Origin: JAOPZW01 sp963803375 | GTDB taxonomy: Bacteria > Actinomycetota > Thermoleophilia > Solirubrobacterales > Solirubrobacteraceae | Assembly: GCA_963803375.1 (NCBI GenBank) | Contig: CAWDMB010000005.1 | Coordinates: forward strand, 1-64,000 | Direction of reading: 5' to 3' | DNA: 64,000 nt | Part shown: one piece after another, positions 44,463-60,146 of the stretch | Numbering within the stretch: position 1 is the stretch's first letter | How the letters are laid out: the number at the start of each line of letters is the position of its first letter | Translations under genes and position numbers: made by a program | The notes under the pieces: model-generated | The model's input: only the letters and a program-made list of their open reading frames with translations | Told to the model about the DNA's origin: nothing | Databases searched by the model: none

Positions 44463-45312
44463 ATGATCAGCCGCGTCAGCCAGGTCACGCTCCCGGTTGC
44501 CGACAAGAGCGCGCCAGGGTGTTCTGGACGGAAAGGGTGGGCTTCGAGGTCCACACCGACGAGCCGTACGGCGAGGAGCGCTGGGTCGAGATCGCGCCGC
44601 CGGACGGACCGCTGCTTGTCCTCGTCACGCGATCCGACGACGAGGCGGGCCGGCCGGACCCGGGCGAGCTGCCGGACTCGCCGATCCTCTTCACCTGCGA
44701 TGACATCGAGCGCACCCACCGCGAGCTCGCCGAGCGCCGCGTGGGCTTCCCGACGCCGCCGAAGCGGATGCCGTTCGGTTGGTGGGCGGTGTTCGAGGAC
44801 GACCAGGGAAGGCGCTACGGGCTCGGGCAGAACGGGCCTGGAGATCGCGAACAAGCCTCCCTCGCTGGGGAGCAGCCGAGGGGTGGCCCCGCCGATCTTG
44901 ACCTGCTGGTTGGACGCTGGCGCACAAGCGGATCGACGATCGAAGGACCGACGGGACCGGCGGCCCAGATCGACGCGCTCGACACCTACGAGTGGCTGCC
45001 CGGCCGCCATGCGCTCCTACATCGCGTCGACGCGCGCGTCGGCGACCAGAAGGTGGAGGGTGCCGAGATCATCGGCTATGACCCCGCCCGGCGGGCCTAC
45101 CGCACCCAGTACTTCGGCAGCCTACGGCGTACAACGCGACGCTCAGCGAGGAAGACACCCGCCTCGTCTGGAGGATGCAAAGCGCCGACACGCGATTCAC
45201 CGGCACGTTCGGCGACAGCGGCGACACGATCGCCGGTCACTGGGAACTGCTCCGCGAGGCGGAGTGGTTGCCGTGGATGGACATCACGCTCACGAAGGAC
45301 AGGGGCGGATGA
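44463..45312 (+). pseudogene. VOC-domain protein plus DUF1579-like protein, frameshifted
   Basis: ATG 44463 follows AAGGAG and reads MISRVSQVTLPVADK; the VOC fold then continues in another frame as ARVFWTERVGFEVHTDEPYG and GWWAVFEDDQGRRYGLGQN. One missing G at about 44504-44506 explains the shift. The second frame runs on into a lipocalin/DUF1579-like part (LDLLVGRWRTSGS, DTYEWLPGRHALLHRVD), which shifts again near 45118-45124 to PTAYNATLSEEDTRLVWRM and ends HWELLREAEWLPWMDITLTK, stop 45310-45312. Two indels in 850 bases point to decay. Confidence 0.6.
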
Positions 45313-46109
45313 GCGCGGTCCGCGCGCCTCAATCCGACGGGTTCGGACTGGCGGGGCTTGCGTCGTCGGACCCCGCCGCCGCCGTGCGGTTCTACTCCGA
45401 CCTCCTCGGCTGGCAGGCACGCAGCCTCGCGAGCGGCGCCGTGACGCTGATGCGCGACCGTGTGCTGGATCTCGCCGTGTTCTATCGGCAGACGCCGCAG
45501 GCGAAGGCGGCGGGCGTCTTGCCGCATTGGTCGCCGTTCATCGCGGTCGCCGACGTCACTGCGGCGCAGGCATCGGCGGTCTCGCTGGGAGCGATCGCCC
45601 TGCGTCCTCGATTCGACGTCGCGAGCGCCGGACTGATCGCGCCGATCCGCGACCCAGTGGGAGCGACCATCTCGCTCTGGGAGCCCTCGCCGACCGTTGA
45701 AGCTACGCGCGGGCGCGGTGGGAAGGAAGGCCATTGCTGGCACGAGCTCGTGACCGAGGATGCCGACCGCGCTCGCGCCTTCTACGCCGGCCTGCTCGGC
45801 TGGAGCTTCCGAGCGGATGGCGAGGGGGCGACGACGATCACGCTCGCGGGACGGGCGATCGGCGCGATCCGCGAGCCCGGCACCTCGGAAGCCGGCGTGC
45901 CCGGTTGGATCCCGTGCTTCCCGGTGGCGGACCTCGAGAAGTCGACTCGCAGGGCGGAGCAGCTTGGCGCCCGGCGCCTGGACCGGACCGGGTCGCACGG
46001 GGCGGCGAAACTCGGCGATCCCCAAGGCGCGGTGTTCGCGCTCCTGAAGGAACCGGCGGGCCGTGAGCGTCACCGTGGAGCGCTTCCTCGCGCGCCTCGC
46101 GTGGGATGA
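45309..46109 (+). CDS. Two-domain VOC (glyoxalase/bleomycin-resistance-like) protein
   Basis: The 266-residue protein contains two tandem VOC modules: residues about 12-125 (LASSDPAAAVRFYSDLLGWQ) and 138-255 (ELVTEDADRARAFYAGLLGW, then GWIPCFPVADLEKSTRRAEQ). Such double-VOC proteins include hydroxyectoine-adjacent and antibiotic-binding proteins; no substrate can be assigned. ATG 45309 overlaps the stop of the upstream pseudogene (ATGA). Confidence 0.85.
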   Translation: MSAVRAPQSDGFGLAGLASSDPAAAVRFYSDLLGWQARSLASGAVTLMRDRVLDLAVFYRQTPQAKAAGVLPHWSPFIAVADVTAAQASAVSLGAIALRPRFDVASAGLIAPIRDPVGATISLWEPSPTVEATRGRGGKEGHCWHELVTEDADRARAFYAGLLGWSFRADGEGATTITLAGRAIGAIREPGTSEAGVPGWIPCFPVADLEKSTRRAEQLGARRLDRTGSHGAAKLGDPQGAVFALLKEPAGRERHRGALPRAPRVG

Positions 46110-46397
46110 CATAGAGGCCCTCAAGTGCACGATCCGCACCTTGAACCCGCCTGAGCCATCATGGCGGGGATCCCCTGGCGTACGGATACGATCTGTGGGT
46201 TCGGAAGGTGCCGCACACCGTGTAAGGGACCTTCCGAGGGTCGGGCGGAGCTAGCCCCGCGGCCGCGCCCTGGCAGAGCTTGGACCCGCGAGCCTCGCCT
46301 CCCGGCCGGTGAGCAAGCCGTCCGTTGCGAACAGCTCCCGGCGCGAGTGCCCGCGCCGGAAGCGCGCCGGTAGGTCGGCGCCGACCGAGTTCATGCC
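46110..46397. terminator. Convergent gap with a 9-bp hairpin at 46201-46237
   Basis: TCGGAAGGT and ACCTTCCGA form a perfect 9-bp stem around a 19-nt loop. It sits between the converging VOC and reductase genes and can serve as a bidirectional terminator. No gene is seen in the rest of this gap. Confidence 0.45.
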
Positions 46398-47045
46398 TCA
46401 TGTCATCACCCTGTACTTGAGGTGCGTGACGCCGGGCGCCTCGACCGCCCGGACCTGCTCAAGCTCGATCTCGGCGCCCCCGAGGTTGTCGAAGAGGCGA
46501 GCGCCGTCCCCGAGCAGCACTGGAACGATGTGGAGCTCGAGCTCGTCCAGGAGCCCCGCCGCCAGGTACTGCTGAACGACCTGGGCGCCGCCCCAGAGCC
46601 GGACGTCCTGACCGTCCGCCGACTCCGTCGCCCGCTCCAGCGCCCGCTCGATCCCGTCGGTGGCGAAGTGAAACATCGTGCCCCCCTCCATCTCGACCGG
46701 CTCGCGCGGGTGATGGGTGAGGATGAACACGTCGTTGTGGTACGGCGGGTCGTCTCCCCACCAACCGTTCCACTGCTCATCCCCCCAGTCCCCGCCGGCC
46801 ACGGGCCCGAACATGTTGCGGCCCATCACGCCGGCGCCGACGTTCTCGAACGTCTCCTCCATGATCCGCGTGCTCTCGTTCACCTCGCCGCCCTGCTTGT
46901 CATGCGACTCGCGCCAAGCGGCCAGCGAAACGGCCCAATCATGCAGTTGCTCCCCACCCTCGCCGAGCGGGTTCTCCTCGCTCTGGTTCGGGCCGGCGAC
47001 GAATCCGTCTGCAGAGATCGAGATGTGACACCTGAGCTTGCTCAT
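46398..47045 (-). CDS. Dihydrofolate reductase/RibD C-terminal family protein
   Basis: The 215-residue protein has the RibD_C/YyaP-YwjB pattern: MSKLRCHISISADGFVAGPN at the start, GVMGRNMFGPV in the cofactor region and LLDELELHIVPVLLGDGARL near the C-terminus. Family members are NADPH-dependent reductases of unknown substrate, not the folate enzyme proper. The ATG overlaps the stop of a truncated relative upstream (ATGA). Confidence 0.88.
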   Translation of the reverse strand: MSKLRCHISISADGFVAGPNQSEENPLGEGGEQLHDWAVSLAAWRESHDKQGGEVNESTRIMEETFENVGAGVMGRNMFGPVAGGDWGDEQWNGWWGDDPPYHNDVFILTHHPREPVEMEGGTMFHFATDGIERALERATESADGQDVRLWGGAQVVQQYLAAGLLDELELHIVPVLLGDGARLFDNLGGAEIELEQVRAVEAPGVTHLKYRVMT

Positions 47046-47203
47046 CGCGCCTCCTCAGTAGGCGGCCGCTTGGACCGCGGGGACATCGACGTATCGAGAA
47101 CAGTTGCGGACACGGTGTCTACCTTCCGGGGTCGTAGTCCACGCAACGGTTCCCGCGTGTAGCCGTCCAGGGACATGGTGATCTCCATGAGGACCTTGCC
47201 CAT
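47042..47203 (-). pseudogene. N-terminal remnant of a second reductase of the same family
   Basis: The 53-residue frame starts MGKVLMEITMSLDGYTREPL, the N-terminus of a RibD-type reductase (MGKV..ITMSLDGF in relatives), then loses similarity. The full-length relative starts immediately after, so this is likely a partial duplicate or a degraded neighbour. Confidence 0.45.
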
Positions 47204-47259
47204 TGCGGTTTTCCTTGCTCTAGCTTGCAGGGGTGGTCGAGCGATGTGACCGCTCGATC

Positions 47260-47773
47260 TCAGTCGTAGTAGCGGCGGGCGCTGGAGCCGATGCGGGTGA
47301 TGTCGGTGCCGTAGACGTGGATCGAGATCGCGGTCTCCTCCCCGGTGTTGTGGACGCGGTGGATGTCGCCGGGCGGCGCGAAGCCGCTGACGTCGCCGAC
47401 GTGGTTGGCGCTCCGCCCGATCAGGTTGACGTCGGCGTCGAACAGCTCCTCGTGCTCCACGCCCCCGGATGACAGCGAATGCGCACCACGTGACGTGGTC
47501 GTGGATGCGCGTGATCTGGCCAGGCCGCCAGACCAGAGCGACGATCGAGAACGATCCGTCGGGCTCGACGTGCAGCGTGTGGCCGCGGTAGCCGTCCGGC
47601 GAGCCGAGACGCTGCTCGCCGGTCAGCACGTCCGGGCTGGGCAGGTGCCGGCGCAGCTGGTCGGCGACGAGCTGCGCGGTCTCGGCCCAGCCGGCATGGC
47701 TCTCGACGACGCTGCGGATACCGGCGACGAGTAGCCTCAGCCGGCCGGCGGGGCGGATCTGAGTCGCGGTCAT
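47260..47773 (-). pseudogene. Cysteine dioxygenase-like (cupin) protein with a single-base frameshift
   Basis: The first frame (from ATG 47773) reads VESHAGWAETAQLVADQLRR, then GYRGHTLHVEPDGSFSIVAL and RPGQITRIHDHVTWCAFAVI, a type I cysteine dioxygenase-like cupin with its His-x-Asp-His metal motif. The remainder is in another frame (47260-47460): VEHEELFDADVNLIG, then PPGDIHRVHNTGEETAISIH with the last metal His. The join is a run of five C on the plus strand at 47462-47466; four would restore the frame. It would oxidise cysteine or a small thiol if functional. It may be a sequencing error. Confidence 0.6.
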
Positions 47774-47825
47774 GCCGTCAGCTTGCGCTCGACCGCCTCA
47801 TACGTCCAATGCCAACTTTCGTGCT

Positions 47826-47842
47826 AACTCATAGATAGAGTT
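47826..47842. promoter_or_regulatory. LysR-type operator candidate
   Basis: AACTC and GAGTT flank a 7-nt spacer in the short gap between the divergent lysR and cysteine-dioxygenase-like genes, fitting a T-N11-A LysR box. TAGAGT within it (47836-47841) may be the lysR -10 box, which would give autorepression. Confidence 0.45.
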
Positions 47843-47847
47843 GATGC

Positions 47848-48780
47848 ATGCTCGACGTCAACCGCCTGCGCGTCATCGACGCCGTCGCGCGCCATGGATC
47901 GGTCACCACCGCGGCGAAGGAGCTGCACTACTCCCAGCCGTCGGTCACCCATCACATCGCCCGGCTCGAAGCCGAGACCGGCGCGCAGCTGCTGCAGCGG
48001 GTCGGCCGACGGATCCGGCTCACCCCGGCCGGGCAGCTGCTCGCCGACCGCGCCGCCGAGATCATCGGGCGGATCGATGCCGCCGGCGCGGAGCTGTCCG
48101 CCCACGTCGGGCTGACCGCCGGCCGCGTGCGCCTCGCGGCCTTCGCCTCGGCGATCGGAGCGCTGGCGCCGCCGGCGGTGGCGACACTGGCGGCGAGGCA
48201 TCCCGGCCTGGAGATCAGCCTCACCGACACGCATCCGCCCGAGGCGATCGAGCTGCTGCGCACCGGCAATGTCGACGTCGCGATCATCTTCCGCTACGAG
48301 CACACCGAGCCCGAGCCGCCCGGCGTCCACCTCCATCACCTGCTCGACGATCCGGTGTACGTGCTCTCGACGCGGCGCGAGCGCGGGGTCGCCGCGCTGC
48401 GCGACGCGACCTGGATCGCCGGCTGCGAGCGCTGCCGCAGCCACATGCTGGCCCTGTGCGCCGACGCCGGGTTCGATCCGCGGATCGGCTACAGCTCCGA
48501 CGACATGGTCGTGATGCAGGCGTTGGTGGCCGCCGGGCTCGGGGTGGCGACGCAGACCGGCCTGTCCCTGCGCGCCCACCGCATCGAGGGCGTCGTGGCG
48601 ACCGAACTGCCCGGCTGGGAGCGGCACATCTACGCCGCGACCTACGGCGAGCCGCCCGACCCGCCCGCCACCGCCGCCCTCCTGGCGGCCCTCGCCGAGG
48701 CCGCCACGTCGGCGACCTCGTCGGCGGTCACCTCCTCCGTCCAGAGCCTCCCCCAGTCGGCCGCGGCCCGCTCCTCCTAG
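47848..48780 (+). CDS. LysR-family transcriptional regulator
   Basis: The 310-residue protein starts MLDVNRLRVIDAVARHGSVT with a winged HTH (TTAAKELHYSQPSVTHHIAR, residues 20-39) and has a periplasmic-binding-like effector domain from about residue 90. The last 25 residues are a Ser/Ala-rich tail. LysR regulators usually control the divergent neighbour, here the cysteine-dioxygenase-like gene, which supports a thiol or sulfur-compound response (inference). Confidence 0.92.
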   Translation: MLDVNRLRVIDAVARHGSVTTAAKELHYSQPSVTHHIARLEAETGAQLLQRVGRRIRLTPAGQLLADRAAEIIGRIDAAGAELSAHVGLTAGRVRLAAFASAIGALAPPAVATLAARHPGLEISLTDTHPPEAIELLRTGNVDVAIIFRYEHTEPEPPGVHLHHLLDDPVYVLSTRRERGVAALRDATWIAGCERCRSHMLALCADAGFDPRIGYSSDDMVVMQALVAAGLGVATQTGLSLRAHRIEGVVATELPGWERHIYAATYGEPPDPPATAALLAALAEAATSATSSAVTSSVQSLPQSAAARSS

Positions 48781-49219
48781 ACCCGCCCAACGATGTGTCG
48801 CAGTGGGGGCAGCCCCACGCGGGACATGGTCCGACACGTTCGTGAACGCGTGAAGCGCGGACGCGACACGGTCGAGCTGGTTGTCATCCGGAGAAGGCGA
48901 CGACCGGTGGACCCGGCTACGAGCGCCCGCACGTGGACCACCCAGTGCGGGCGTCGATGCCCGCGCATCTGCGGGCATCGACCGAGGGTGCACGACCATC
49001 ACGCGACGGCCGGCGCCGAGGAGATCGTGCACCGGCGCCTGACGGAAAGCCCGCGCCGCCGCTCAGCCGCTAGGGCGGGGCGACAGCGGCGCAAGCAGCG
49101 CTGGTCGAGGCGGGCCGTGGCGGGCCGCTGCCGGACACTCAGCGCGACAGCGCGTCCGGCAGAGGGCCGACCACGGCCCGCCCGACCACCGACCCACGGC
49201 CCGCCCGACCACAGACCGA
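48781..49219. terminator. Intergenic region after rpoC with two adjacent hairpins
   Basis: This 439-base gap between converging lysR and rpoC has no supported gene. It holds two hairpins in series: CGCCCGCAC/GTGCGGGCG with a 12-nt loop (48924-48953) and a perfect 12-bp stem GTCGATGCCCGC/GCGGGCATCGAC with a 6-nt loop (48953-48982). They share one base and probably terminate rpoBC and lysR transcripts; there is no U-tract. Confidence 0.5.
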
Positions 49220-53464
<4,245 letters not shown>

Positions 53465-53507
53465 GTAATTCCTTCTGTTCAGTAGGTGGCCGGGGCCCAG
53501 CGTCGGG

Positions 53508-57185
<3,678 letters not shown>

Positions 57186-57256
57186 GACGGCGACTCCTCA
57201 GGGGGTCGAAGGCGGGCAAGGCGGCGGAGGCGCGCTCGCGGAGAGCGCGACCGCCC

Positions 57257-57262
57257 AAGATA
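57257..57262 (-). promoter_or_regulatory. -10 box for rpoBC
   Basis: TATCTT on the minus strand would start transcription near 57250, giving a leader of about 65 bases before rpoB. This means rpoBC is transcribed apart from rplJL, which lies beyond the opposite-strand module. Confidence 0.5.
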
Positions 57263-57436
57263 GCACAGCGCGAGGCGGCCCCCCTCGGGGGCGGTCGACG
57301 CTCACGGACCCCGCCCGAGGCGACCGCGTATGTGGCGCGGCGCCGTCGATGGTGGGCGGCTACGACTATCGGTCGACGGGGGAAGGGTAGCGGTCCTCGG
57401 CCGGGCGCGCCACCCTCGCCCGATCGCCGCGCGGGC

Positions 57437-57442
57437 TACGAT
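57437..57442 (+). promoter_or_regulatory. Leaderless-type -10 box for the kinase-ASCH gene
   Basis: TACGAT lies 8 bases before ATG 57451 and no Shine-Dalgarno is present, so the transcript is predicted to be leaderless. Confidence 0.5.
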
Positions 57443-57450
57443 CGCTGGAC

Positions 57451-59052
57451 ATGTCCGCCGCCCCCGACGAGCGCGGCGCCGAGCGGCGAGCGCCCCGCCG
57501 CGGGCCCGACCTCCTGCGCACGGTCGCGACCGGGACGGCCGGCCGGACCGGCGCGGCGTTCTTCCCGGCGGTCGTGCGGCGACTCGCGGAGGCCTTCGGG
57601 GCCGAGATCGCGTTCGTGACCGAGCTCGTCGACCCCGAGGCCGGTCACGCGGTCGTCCTCGCCTCGTGGCAGGACGGCGTCGAGCTGCCCGAGGGGAGCA
57701 GCCTGAGGACGCGGGACACGCCGCTGGAGCGCGCGGGCGACGAGGACGTGATCTCGATCCCGGAGGGGGCGGCGGCCCTGTTCCCGCGGGACCCGCTGAT
57801 CGCGCGCCACGGGCTCGACGGCTACCTCGCGGTCGCCCTGCGCGGCGTGGACGGCGCCGTCCTCGGGCACATCGGCGTCCAGGCGAGCCGGCGCCTGGAG
57901 GCCGACGAGGACGAGCGCGCCGCGCTGAGCATCCTCGCCGCGGGCGCCGCCGGGGAGATCGAGCGGCGCCGGCAGGAGGCCGCGCTGCGCCACCGCGAGC
58001 ACGAGGCCGCCGCCGCCCGCGCACGCCTCGTCGCGGCGGGCGACGAGGAGCGCCGCCGCGTCGGGCGCGACCTGCACGACGGGGCCCAGCAGCGGCTCGT
58101 CGCGCTCGGACACCTGCTCGCGATGGCCGAGCGGCGCATTGCCGAGGACCCCGTCGCAGCGGCCGCGCTCGTGGCGAAGGCCCGCGAGCAGGCAGGGCTC
58201 GCCAACCAGGAGCTGCGCGAGCTCGCGCGCGGCCTGCATCCCGCCGGGCTCGTCGAGTACGGCCTCGGGCACGCGCTCGCGGCGCTGGCGGCGAGCTCGC
58301 CGCTGCCGCTGCGCATCGGCGCCCTGCCCGACCGGCGGCTGCCCGAGGCCGTCGAGACGACGGTCTACTACCTCGCCTCCGAGGGCCTGGCGAATGCGAT
58401 GAAGCATGCCGGCGCCACCGAGGCGCGCGTGGAGGTCCGCCAGGATGGCCGGCGGCTCGCGGTCGAGGTGGCCGACGACGGCTCGGGCGGCGCGGACCCG
58501 CTCGCCGGCTCGGGCCTGGCCGGGCTGGGCGATCGCGTGGCGGCGCTCGGGGGCACGCTCGAGGTCGACAGCCCCGCGGGCCACGGGACGCGCCTGACCG
58601 CCGCGATCCCGCTCGAGCTCCACCGCAGCCAGCGCGCGCCGTTCCTCGAGTTCGGCTACGAGGGCGACGACGGGCTCGGCGAACGCCTCGTCGGGCTCGT
58701 GCTCGAGGGGCGCAAGACGGTGAGCACGTCGCTGGCCCGCGAGTGGGAGCTCGAGGGTGGCCCGCCGCGCATCGGCCAGCGGCTTGACGTCCTCGACGGC
58801 TCGGGACGCCGCCGCGCGACCGTCGAGGTCACGCAGGTCATGGTCGTCCCCTTCTCGATCATCGACGACGACGTCGTGGCCGCCGAGCTCGCCGCCGAGG
58901 AGTCGGCCGAGGACTGGCGCGACGCGCAGCGCGCCTTCTACGAGGGCGCGCGCGAGGAGCTCGCCTTGCTGCTCGGAGAGCCGGGCTGGCACATCACCGA
59001 CGACGAGCCGATGATCGTCACCTGGTTCGAGCTCTTGCCCGACGAAGCTTGA
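57451..59052 (+). CDS. GAF histidine kinase fused to a C-terminal ASCH domain
   Basis: The 533-residue cytoplasmic protein has three parts. Residues 25-175 look like a GAF sensor domain (AFGAEIAFVTELVDPE, YLAVALRGVDGAVLGHIGVQ). Residues 195-390 are a HisKA_3-type kinase core: H-box ERRRVGRDLHDGAQQRLVAL with His209, N-box EGLANAMKHAG, and ATP-binding glycines in ADDGSGG and GSGLAGLGDRV. Residues 395-531 form an ASCH domain of YhfF type (VLEGRKTVSTSL with Lys422, GDRLDVLDGSGRRRATVEVT-like strand, FYEGAREEL, ITDDEPMIVTWFELLP). ASCH domains bind RNA or modified nucleosides. No receiver-domain gene adjoins, so it is an orphan kinase. It lies between rpoB and the nuclease-like gene. Confidence 0.85.
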   Translation: MSAAPDERGAERRAPRRGPDLLRTVATGTAGRTGAAFFPAVVRRLAEAFGAEIAFVTELVDPEAGHAVVLASWQDGVELPEGSSLRTRDTPLERAGDEDVISIPEGAAALFPRDPLIARHGLDGYLAVALRGVDGAVLGHIGVQASRRLEADEDERAALSILAAGAAGEIERRRQEAALRHREHEAAAARARLVAAGDEERRRVGRDLHDGAQQRLVALGHLLAMAERRIAEDPVAAAALVAKAREQAGLANQELRELARGLHPAGLVEYGLGHALAALAASSPLPLRIGALPDRRLPEAVETTVYYLASEGLANAMKHAGATEARVEVRQDGRRLAVEVADDGSGGADPLAGSGLAGLGDRVAALGGTLEVDSPAGHGTRLTAAIPLELHRSQRAPFLEFGYEGDDGLGERLVGLVLEGRKTVSTSLAREWELEGGPPRIGQRLDVLDGSGRRRATVEVTQVMVVPFSIIDDDVVAAELAAEESAEDWRDAQRAFYEGAREELALLLGEPGWHITDDEPMIVTWFELLPDEA

Positions 59053-59071
59053 GGAGGCCGACCGGGGGCGC

Positions 59072-59279
59072 GCATCCGGGTCGAGTGGTCGCTCGACGGT
59101 CACATGGACCGTCAAGTGACCACTCGGACCGCGCGGCACGGGCGGCGCGCGCGGCGCGGGGCGGCGCGCGCGGCACGGGCGGCACGGGCGGCGCGGGCGG
59201 CCCGGCGTAGCACCGAGGGGGGCGCACTCGGGTCGAGCGGTCGCTCCACGGTCACATGGACCGTCAACCGACCACTCGG
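59072..59279. repeat. Duplicated nested palindrome around the start of the nuclease-like gene
   Basis: A 56-bp segment occurs at 59072-59127 and again at 59224-59279 (50 of 56 match), 152 bases apart. Each copy is a nested inverted repeat: in the first GAGTGGTC...GACCACTC encloses GACGGTC...GACCGTC, with an ATG at the apex (59104, and the real start 59256). The intervening 80 bases are a GC-only repeat with units such as CGGGCGGCA. Both look like an operator and start region copied once. Confidence 0.75.
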
Positions 59280-60146
59280 GCGATCGCGGAGCTCGCCGAG
59301 GCCCAGCACGGCGTCGTGACGCGGGCGCAGCTGCTCGCGCTCGGGCTCTCCGCGGCGGGCGTCGACAGCCGCGTGCGGCGCGGCGCGCTACGGCTCCTGC
59401 ACCACCGTGTCTACGCGCTCGCGCATCTCGCGCTGCGGCCCGAGGGCCGCGCGCTCGCGGCGGTGCTCGCGTGCGGACAGGGATCGGTGCTGAGCCACGG
59501 CTCGGCCGCGCGGCTTTGGGGCATGTCCTCGGTGCCGGCCGAGGCAGCTATGCACGTCACGGCGCCCGACCGCCGATGCCGACGCCCGGGCATCGTGGCG
59601 CACCGGACGCAGCTCACGCGAGCCGACGTCACCGTCGAGCGCGCGGTCCCGGTGACGACCCCGGCCCGAACCCTCGTCGACCTCGCCACCGTCCTGAGCT
59701 ATCCGGCGCTGCGCGCGATCGCCGACCACGGCGTGCGACTTGACGCGGGCGCCGTGCGCCGGGCGGCGGCACGGGCTCCGAGCCGCCGGGGCCGCGTCGC
59801 GCTCGCGCGGCTGCTCGGCGACGACGGGGGGCTGCGGACCCGCTCCGGGCTCGAGCGCCGGATGGGAAGTCTGGCTCGCGACGCCGGCCTTCCGACACCG
59901 CTCGTCAACCACCGCGTTCTCGGGCGCGAGCGCGACTTCGCGTGGCCGGCGCAACGGCTCGTCGTCGAGGTGGACGGCCACGCCTTCCACGCCGTTCGGG
60001 GCGCGCGGGAAGCCGACCACGAACGCGATGCCGAGCTCGTCGTCGCCGGCTGGAGGGTGCTGCGCTTCACCGATGCCCAGGTCGCCGGGGACTCGGGGCG
60101 GGTGGCGGCGGCGCTGAGCGCCGCCGCCCGCACCGGCCCTACTTGA
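59256..60146 (+). CDS. AbiEi-N-terminal-domain / DUF559 nuclease-like protein
   Basis: The 296-residue protein begins with an AbiEi-type winged helix (AIAELAEAQHGVVTRAQLLA then LGLSAAGVDSRVRRGALRLL, residues 9-48) and ends with a DUF559/very-short-patch-repair endonuclease-like fold (RDFAWPAQRLVVEVDGHAFH, then WRVLRFTDAQV), whose conserved acidic residues include Glu and Asp of VEVDGH. Such genes are scattered in many copies in actinobacteria and are tied to type IV toxin-antitoxin or phage-defence functions by homology. ATG 59256 lies at the tip of a palindrome, suggesting autoregulation. Its last 8 bases overlap the rplL end. Confidence 0.85.
   Translation: MDRQPTTRAIAELAEAQHGVVTRAQLLALGLSAAGVDSRVRRGALRLLHHRVYALAHLALRPEGRALAAVLACGQGSVLSHGSAARLWGMSSVPAEAAMHVTAPDRRCRRPGIVAHRTQLTRADVTVERAVPVTTPARTLVDLATVLSYPALRAIADHGVRLDAGAVRRAAARAPSRRGRVALARLLGDDGGLRTRSGLERRMGSLARDAGLPTPLVNHRVLGRERDFAWPAQRLVVEVDGHAFHAVRGAREADHERDAELVVAGWRVLRFTDAQVAGDSGRVAAALSAAARTGPT

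Noticed and set aside
46063..46254. 63-codon plus-strand frame starting in the end of the VOC gene
   Set aside because: No ribosome-binding site and no similarity; overlaps the terminator-like hairpin at its end.
59128..59210. GC-only repeats before the DUF559 gene as a CRISPR array
   Set aside because: Units are about 9 bp, irregular and without spacers.
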